A program made the translations under genes and the position numbers. From Conus ventricosus (Eukaryota; Mollusca; Gastropoda; Neogastropoda; Conidae), in contig CM031601.1 of assembly GCA_018398815.1 (NCBI GenBank), forward strand, positions 13,462,074-13,526,073: a stretch of 64,000 bases of DNA, written 5' to 3'. The notes below the pieces were generated by a model. That model was not told where the DNA came from. It searched no databases and was given only the letters and a program-made list of their open reading frames with translations. Below are positions 58,201 through 64,000 of the stretch, in pieces; within the stretch, counting starts at the first letter, position 1, and each line of letters begins with the position of its first letter.

Positions 58201-58568
58201 TGAAGAAAGAAGGCACAGTCATCCAACGCCATGAGGCTCCAAGATCTGTGGTTATCGAAACATCTGACGGTGGCCTCCTACGCAGAAACCGTCAGATGAC
58301 CAGGAAGCTCCACCAGCCAGCAGACCAGTCCAGCCCAGCACACGTACCTCCTCTACAGGTCAGCCCACATCCTGGAAGAGAGGTGCCTCCTACCCAACTC
58401 CCAGAAGACGGGACCACATCTGGAGAGAGATCCCCTGGCCAGAGCCCCTTACGCCAACAACAGACGGGTGCCAGAGGAACACCTACATCCCCAGAGGGAC
58501 TTCAACCCTTACCCAGAAGATCTGCACGGGCTCACAAGAAGCCACAGCGCCTCATCGAACAGTTGTGA
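55277..58568 (+). pseudogene. gypsy element 1 pol (protease, RT, RNase H, integrase)
   Basis: Protease: WCIDTGAQVSVMP (about 55417-55455). RT at about 55870-56600: WCAPIVVVPKPNGDVRICVD, KVFSKLDANSGFHQIKL, ITPFGRYRFKRLPNGISSAP, and IDDILVFGKDK across a frame break at about 56312. RNase H at 56700-57115: ADSSSYGLGL, ITWSLEHWSD, TDHKPLVPLF, ADALSRAPL. Integrase at about 57380-57990: HLHDGHQGVNK, ECTKHRKARVEP, RIAADFFQ, VVTDNGPQF, PPSNGEVERAVQTL, so the D, D, E carboxylates are present. The basic C-terminal tail (58011-58568) ends in RRSARAHKKP. Frame breaks lie near 55340, 55510, 56312, 56690, 56790, 57230, 57870 and 58005. Confidence 0.9.
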
Positions 58569-58690
58569 AAACAAAAAGAGACGCTGGTGAAAGACCCGCG
58601 CCACGAAGGCAAAAGCAAATAGACACTGGTGAAAGACCCGGTGCCACAAAGGCAAAAGCAAATAAACACTGGTGAAAGACCTGGTGCAGT
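58569..58690. repeat. about 50-bp repeat, 2.5 copies, after pol
   Basis: CACTGGTGAAAGACCC/TGGTG and CAAAGGCAAAAGCAAATA recur between the pol stop and the polypurine tract. It is internal to the gypsy element. Confidence 0.85.
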
Positions 58691-58900
58691 GATTTACATC
58701 TAGTCAGACACCCTTACCGGTTCTTTACTTTACCTTACCGGTAAAGTTTACAAAGATTAGATTAATCTTGCATCACAATTCCGTAATTAAGAACAGTTTA
58801 TTATGATTGGAAGACTGAAACTGATTTGATAATGAAAAAAACATTTAAGATGTTTTCGTCAGACAAGGAACCTTTACGGTAGAAAGATACTTTCCCGCCT

Positions 58901-58915
58901 TACAAAAAGGGGAGA
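58901..58915 (+). other. polypurine tract
   Basis: AAAAAGGGGAGA lies directly before the 3' LTR, the expected plus-strand primer site. Confidence 0.8.
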
Positions 58916-59084
58916 TGTAGTGTATGCTGTTTTAAGCACGGACTGTACCGGAACGGTATACCAGCTTCGGCTCTGCATGATGGCGGCGACCGCATCTGTA
59001 TCTTCGTGTACTTAGCAAATAAAGTCCATATCTTTGGAATCAAGCACCGCCTTTACCTTATTGAGTGTGCGGCATACCATTACA
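58916..59084 (+). repeat. 3' LTR of gypsy element 1
   Basis: 169 bp, same boundaries as the 5' LTR and one base difference. Followed by the AACAT target duplication. Confidence 0.95.
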
Positions 59085-59156
59085 AACATCCCTTCTTTCC
59101 TGTGTATCTCCCAATCCTTGACAGTTTTGTGAAACTATTTTAACTGTGTCCAACAT
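59085..59156 (-). pseudogene. N-terminal endonuclease fragment of the split Tx1-like LINE
   Basis: The minus strand from an ATG at 59156 reads MLDTVKIVSQNCQGLGDT, the usual start of LINE AP endonuclease (QNCQGLG). Continuity with 54253 leftwards (FLRQKQFSIYCLQDTH) is restored when the gypsy element and one AACAT copy are disregarded, apart from a one-base frame difference in a T-run. Confidence 0.85.
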
Positions 59157-60046
59157 TGGTCTGTAACAGAGTTACCCTTGTGCTGACATGAACACTGTAT
59201 ATACATACAAATAATCCAGACACTGTACAATGAAAAAAGCACACGCCAGGCTTCCATCCAAGACGCACGGCCTCCCTCCTCCCCATCAGCTCAACACACA
59301 AGAAAAGAACCAAAAAAAAAGTACGTACATAAATACGAATGTAAAATGACGTAGTACATTATGAAAAAGTACCAAAAAATCATATTTTAAGTTGACAGCC
59401 CTCCCTGGACAGATACCCGACATGTAAGTAAATCAAAAACAAGGAAGTCAAAACAGAATGTTCATCAGTGCAAATCTCTTAGCCATTCGTATATAGGCTG
59501 TCTTATAATTACATTCTGTCGATTCGCTATTCGATCCACATGCATAGAATGGCATTTATCAACACTTGGTTAGGTTGAACTGAATGAATGTGAAAAAAGG
59601 CAATATCCACGCTTTTCCCCACAGGCCTCTCCGCGTGAACCACAAAAAAAGCAAGTCACTCCAAACGCCATTTACTCAGGAGTATGACACCTAAGGAAAT
59701 TGTCTCCTCGCATCCACATGGATGACCCCGCGGAGGCAAACACAGACACTGCTGAAATATCTCTAGAAAAGCAATCCTTATGTATCTGTTCTATCGATCA
59801 TAGACAAAGATAGAAAAACGGCAGAAAGCGCACTTAGTAGATAGTTGTATAGTGGGAAGATAGGTGGTGGAAATAGAGAGGGGGTGGAGAAAAAGGAGAG
59901 AGAAGGAGGGAAGGACCGGGAGATAGGGGTGTGTGTAGGGTTGTTCCCCTTGAGACTCTTTGGAAGAGAGGACTGCAAGAACTACATTAAATGGCTGAAC
60001 TTCATACCATGAGTTGTACGTCTTATTCAGTGCAAGAATGTCACAT
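59157..60046. other. LINE 5' flank and putative 5' LTR of gypsy element 2
   Basis: The left part is probably 5' sequence of the minus-strand LINE. A short minus-strand reading near 59560-59660 has CFFCGSRGEACG but no clear ORF1. The right part probably holds the 5' LTR of the next element, which should end at CA 60045-60046, directly before TTGGCGACGAGGAC. The LTR start cannot be fixed without the 3' LTR, which is outside the window. Confidence 0.5.
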
Positions 60047-60309
60047 TGGCGACGAGGACTCAAAAGACTCATGCAGGGAAGTTGATAAACCCTTTCTTAT
60101 GAACACAGTACAGTAATATTAGTTCTCACAAGATAGACCGTTCTTGGAGAAATTGATTGTTGCTGTCCATGTTACCGTTAGTGATACAAGCAGTAACGAA
60201 GCCAGCCGGTTTATTGTAGGTTCAGTCAACAGTGTGTCAGGGTGTTATAACGGTGTGCCGATCAAATTCTAGTTTGGTAAAAGACTTAAAGAAAGTTTCT
60301 TCGTTCAGA

Positions 60310-61080
60310 ATGGCTACCACACTTAAATTTGATGAATTCAATCCAGCAGTGGAAAATTTTGACTGTTACGTTGAACGTCTTACCATGTACTTTGAAGCGA
60401 ATGATATAGCTGATGGTAAGAAGAAAAGTGTTTTCCTGTCAGTTATTGGTGCAAAATACTATTCACTGCTTCGTTCGCTGTGCTCACCTGACACACCAGC
60501 CACCAAAACATTTGTTCAGCTTGTTGACATTCTTAAGGCACATGTATCACCCAAGCCACTGGTCATAGGCGAAAGGTTCAAATTTCACAACAGAAAACAG
60601 AATGACTTGGAAACTGTGAATGACTTTGCAGCGGAACTTAGACGTTTAGCATCCACATGTGAATTTGGACAGTTTTTGCAGGAGGCCCTTAGGGATAGAT
60701 TTGTGTGTGGCCTTTCTGATGCCACAACTCAGAAGAAGCTGCTGTCAGAGAAAAATCTGACCTTTGCGAAGGCCGTGAAATTGCCCATGCCATGGAAACA
60801 GCTACATGTCACTCTGCAGCTCTTCATCCAAAGTTCTCCGATGAGCCACCATCTACACCTGATGTGCACATGATCCAGAGAAGGGCCCCAGTTTCAAAAG
60901 CCCCTGACAAAACTGGCAATGTACAAAACCAGAGCAACAAATGTTACCGATGTGGTAAAATGCATTCTGCTGCCAGTTGCCCTTTCAGGAACTACACCTG
61001 TAATCATTGCAAGAAAATTGGACATTTGGCAGCTGTCTGTCGTTCAAAGAACAAAACTGGAACTTCTTCCTCTTCACAGA
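60310..61080 (+). pseudogene. gypsy element 2 gag and nucleocapsid
   Basis: Start at ATG 60310 (MATTLKFDEFNPAVENF), favoured over the upstream in-frame ATG at 60232 because of similarity to gag starts. Capsid motifs include YYSLLRSLCSPDTPATKTF and ERFKFHNRKQNDLETVNDF. The frame shifts near 60777. In the next frame are two zinc knuckles: CYRCGKMHSAASC (60943-60981) and CNHCKKIGHLAAVC (61000-61041). Confidence 0.85.
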
Positions 61081-63373
61081 AGTTTGTCTCTGAATACCAT
61101 GAGGACATAGAAATGGTGATGCACATTGAAAAGAGAGATAACAAACCATATACTGTCACACTTCAGGTTGAAGGCAAACCGATGCTCTTTGAAGTTGATA
61201 CCGGAGCTTCTGTCACTCTGATCAATGCTAGAGTGTTTGATGACACGTTGGACAAGAGCATTTCATTGACCAACTGTGAAACAAAGTTAAAAACATACAC
61301 CGGCCAGTCAATCCCAGTGCGAGGAAAAGCTGTAGCCAAGTCTGCCATCAAGACAAGTCTGCCATGTTACCTCTCATTGTGGTCAGTGGAAGTGGACCCA
61401 GTCTACTCGGTAGGAACTGGATTCAAAGTTTGGACATGGAAACAGACATTCTGGTAAATCAAATAACAATGAAACCACCCTCAGCCTCAGCAGAATGTGA
61501 CCAGTTTCCTAATCTCTTCAAAGATGAACTTGGACATGTAAAGTCATGTCCAGTTACACTTTACGTTGAAGATGGCTGCAAACCCAAGTTCTACAAAGCT
61601 AGAACTGTACCATACGCACTAAGGGCCAAAGTTGAAGCTGAAATCCAGAGACTGGAAGATGAAGGAATCATTGAACCAGTTAAGCACTCAGCTTGGGCAG
61701 CGCCGGTCGTGCCAGTTCTAAAGCCAGATGGAACTGTACGCTTGTGTGGTGACTACAAAGTGACGGTAAACACAGTAGCGAAAGCAGATGTGTACCCATT
61801 GCTCGAGTTGAAGATCTGTTCAATAAAGTTGCTGGAGGACAATCTTTTACCAAACTTGATTTGAAGCATGCATACCAGCAGCTACCCCTTGCTGAAGAAT
61901 CCAAGGACCTGACTACCATCAACACACAGAAGGGCCTGTTTAGATTCAATCGATTGCCCTTTGGAGTCTCAGCTGCACCAGCCATTTTCCAGCGAACAAT
62001 GGACTGCTTGCTACAGGACATTCCGCAAGTTGCGGTGTTTCAGGATGATATCTTGGTCACTGGCAGCACAGATGAAGACCACATACTTCACCTCCGGGAA
62101 GTATTTCGCAGACTTGAAGCAGAAGGTTTTCGATTGAAGAAAGAGAAATGCCAGTTCATGCTACCTGAGGTTACATACTTAGGTCACCGAGTCAACGCAG
62201 AAGGAGTCCAGCCAACACCGGAAAAAGTGAAGGCTGTCCAGGATGCCCCGACACCCCAAAACGCAACTGAGCTAAAGTCGTTCTTGGGCCTGATTAATTT
62301 CTATGGGAAATTCTGCCTCAGCTGTCAACTGTATTTTCTCCACTTAACAGACTCCTTTGCAAAGGTGTTGTTTTCAGATGGGGAGAACAGCAGGATCAAG
62401 CTTTCAAGAAAGTGAAGGACATGCTTATGTCAGCCAATCTCCTAGTACATTTCAATCCAAACCTGGATGTGACTTTGTCTTGCGACGCTTCTGCGGTGGG
62501 CTTAGGAGCAGTCCTTGCCCACAAGTGTGCTGATGGCTCAGAGCGCCCCATTGCCTATGCCTCAAGGTCACTGAACAAAGCGGAACGAAATTACTCAACA
62601 TTGAAAGGGAAGCTCTTGCAATCACCTTCGGAGTGAAAAAATTTCGTGACTATCTTTTTGGCCGCCATTTTTACTTGTACCACTGATCACAAGCCCTTGA
62701 TGACATTGTTTGGTGAACAAAAACCCATTCCAACAGAGGTTTCTACCAGGATTCAAAGATGGGCAATGTTGTTGTTACCGTACACATACACTATCCACTA
62801 CAAGTCAGGAGCCACAATGACACATGCTGACGCTCTAAGCAGGCTGCCCATGCCAACCACCAGTGCTGAGCCCGAGACTCCAGAAGAATTTCATCTTCCT
62901 GATGGACCATCTTTCCACGACACCAGTTACTTCAGCGGACATTCAGGCAGAGACTGATCGTGACCCTGTATTGTCCAATGTCAAGAAATACACTTTGGCA
63001 GGATGGCCCTCAGAATTTCCCGGAAAGTGGCAATCACAACTGAAATTGTACAAGACTCGTGAAACAGAACTGTGTGTTCAGAGTGGTTGTTTACTCTTAC
63101 GGAACAGAGTTGTCGTACCTCCGGCTTGTAGGAAAGCCATGCTGGAAGAGCTTCATTCTTGTCATCCAGGTGTCTGCAAGATGAAGAGCCTTGCCCGCTC
63201 TTATGTTTGGTGGCCAGGACTTGATGGGGACATAGAAGCTACTGTCAGAGAGTGTGAAGCATGCCAACAAGTTCGCCACATGCCTCAAAAAGCGCCACTT
63301 CATCCTTGGGAGTGGCCTGAAAAAACCGTGGTCCAGACTGCATGTAGACTTTGCCGGACCTTTCATGGGACAT
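61081..63373 (+). pseudogene. gypsy element 2 pol, protease to integrase N-terminus
   Basis: Protease: FEVDTGASVTLINA (about 61189-61230). RT at 61600-62330: YALRAKVEAEIQRLEDEGII, WAAPVVPVLKPDGTVRLCGD, FRFNRLPFGVSAAPAIFQ and VFQDDILVTG, the catalytic DD box. RNase H at 62440-62850: LSCDASAVGLGAVLAHK, PIAYASRSLNKAERNYS, TDHKPLMTLFGE, HADALSRLP. Integrase zinc finger at 63150-63290: HSCHPGVCKMKSLARS, ECEACQQVRH (HHCC). Apparent single-base breaks lie near 61360, 61800, 62320, 62390, 62620, 62670, 62935 and 63325; the last is next to an A-run. Confidence 0.9.
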
Positions 63374-64000
63374 ATGTTTCTGGTACTGGTGGATTCTCAT
63401 TCGAAATGGATGGAAATTAAGCTAATGACTAAGATTACGGCGGAAAAGACAGTTTGCTGTTTGAGAGAACTATTTGCTACACACGGATTGCCAGATTCCA
63501 TTGTTTCTGACAATGGTCCTACGTTCACCAGCGCAGAGTTCAAAACCTTCACTCAGTTTCTGGGCGTTCGCCATGTTCTTGTCTCACCGTACCATCCAGC
63601 TTCCAATGGCCTTGCAGAAAGAGCGGTTCAGACATTCAAAGAATCCATGAAGAAGATGTCGCCCAAACTCACTGTGCAACACAAGTTGGCGGCCTTCCTT
63701 CTTCAGCAGCACATCACACCACATTCTACTACTGGTGTGCCGCCTGCAGAACTTCTCGTGAAAAGGAGACTAAAGACTCGTCTTGATCTGACACAGCCAA
63801 CACTGTCTCGCAAGGTCGAAGACATCCAGTCCAAGCAGAAGATGCATCATGATTGCGGTGCAAAAGACAGAGAATATACAGTCGGTGACAAAGTGTATGT
63901 TCGTAATTTTGGGCCTGGAAAGACTTGGCTGTTTGGAACTGTTCTTGAAGTCACCGGCCCTCTGTCCTTCAAGGTTGAGATAGGAGATGGTCGTGTGATC
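63374..64000 (+). CDS. gypsy element 2 integrase core and C-terminus, partial
   Basis: The frame from ATG 63374 is open to the window edge for about 209 codons. It includes VDSHSKWMEIKL, THGLPDSIVSDNGPTFTSAE (second catalytic D) and YHPASNGLAERAVQTFKESM (catalytic E), then EYTVGDKVYVRNFG, a typical integrase C-terminal barrel. The first catalytic D (HVDFAGP, about 63340) lies just upstream in the same frame, so the ATG is internal and not a true start. The 3' end is beyond the window. Confidence 0.9.
   Translation, partial: MFLVLVDSHSKWMEIKLMTKITAEKTVCCLRELFATHGLPDSIVSDNGPTFTSAEFKTFTQFLGVRHVLVSPYHPASNGLAERAVQTFKESMKKMSPKLTVQHKLAAFLLQQHITPHSTTGVPPAELLVKRRLKTRLDLTQPTLSRKVEDIQSKQKMHHDCGAKDREYTVGDKVYVRNFGPGKTWLFGTVLEVTGPLSFKVEIGDGRVI

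Larger units (their letters stand above)
54254..59084 (+). mobile_element. complete Ty3/gypsy LTR retrotransposon, 4831 bp
   Basis: Two 169-bp LTRs (54254-54422 and 58916-59084) differ by one base that I can find and start/end TG/CA. Perfect 5-bp duplications AACAT lie at 54249-54253 and 59085-59089. Order inside: primer-binding region, gag, zinc knuckles, protease, RT, RNase H, integrase, polypurine tract. That pol order is Ty3/gypsy, and RT resembles the Mag/K02A2.6-type group. It sits inside the endonuclease of the Tx1-like LINE. No envelope ORF. Coding frames are broken at many points. Confidence 0.95.
60047..64000 (+). mobile_element. second Ty3/gypsy element, cut by the window edge
   Basis: The order is primer-binding motif (TTGGCGACGAGGAC at 60047), leader, gag, zinc knuckles, protease, RT, RNase H and integrase, still open at 64000. 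Gag and RT differ clearly from element 1, so it is a separate family, also Mag/K02A2.6-like by RT motifs. No 3' LTR is in view. Confidence 0.9.

Overview
The window is animal nuclear DNA, most likely from a lophotrochozoan and probably a gastropod mollusc. The grounds are one intron-bearing adenylyl cyclase gene, heavy micro- and minisatellite load, and LINE, SINE and Ty3/gypsy families of the kind common in molluscs. The taxon is an inference from family resemblance. No prokaryotic gene organisation, rRNA or intact tRNA gene was seen.

Layout: (1) 1-19634 is noncoding and probably intronic, because it ends in a splice acceptor for the cyclase exon. It holds more than a dozen minisatellite arrays (monomers about 30-64 bp), microsatellites, a piggyBac-like MITE candidate, a LINE relic with a minisatellite grown inside its ORF, an old SINE-like copy and a 411-bp fold-back element. 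(2) 19635-21300 is one terminal exon encoding the second membrane domain and the C2 catalytic domain of an ADCY9-type adenylyl cyclase, with an apparent one-base frameshift near 20950. (3) 21301 to about 25.8-26.1 kb is probable 3' UTR and downstream sequence. (4) 26-41 kb mixes arrays with retroelement fragments: two LINE 3' ends, two 55-56-bp micro-retroposons with long target-site duplications, an 848-bp SINE with a perfect 15-bp duplication, a LINE encoding a PHD-type finger and an AP endonuclease, and a hairpin-bearing repeat. (5) 41.9-64 kb is a retroelement pile-up: CR1/Jockey-like LINE pieces, an I/Nimb-like LINE with RNase H, and a Tx1/L1-like LINE on the minus strand split by a complete Ty3/gypsy element (169-bp LTRs, 5-bp duplication). 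A second Ty3/gypsy element runs off the right edge.

Only the cyclase is a host gene. It would make cAMP at the membrane together with its C1 domain, which is encoded outside the window. Everything else is mobile-element or tandem-repeat DNA. Single-base frame breaks occur both in the conserved cyclase exon and in a gypsy element whose LTRs are almost identical, so base-level indel error in the assembly is a serious possibility throughout.
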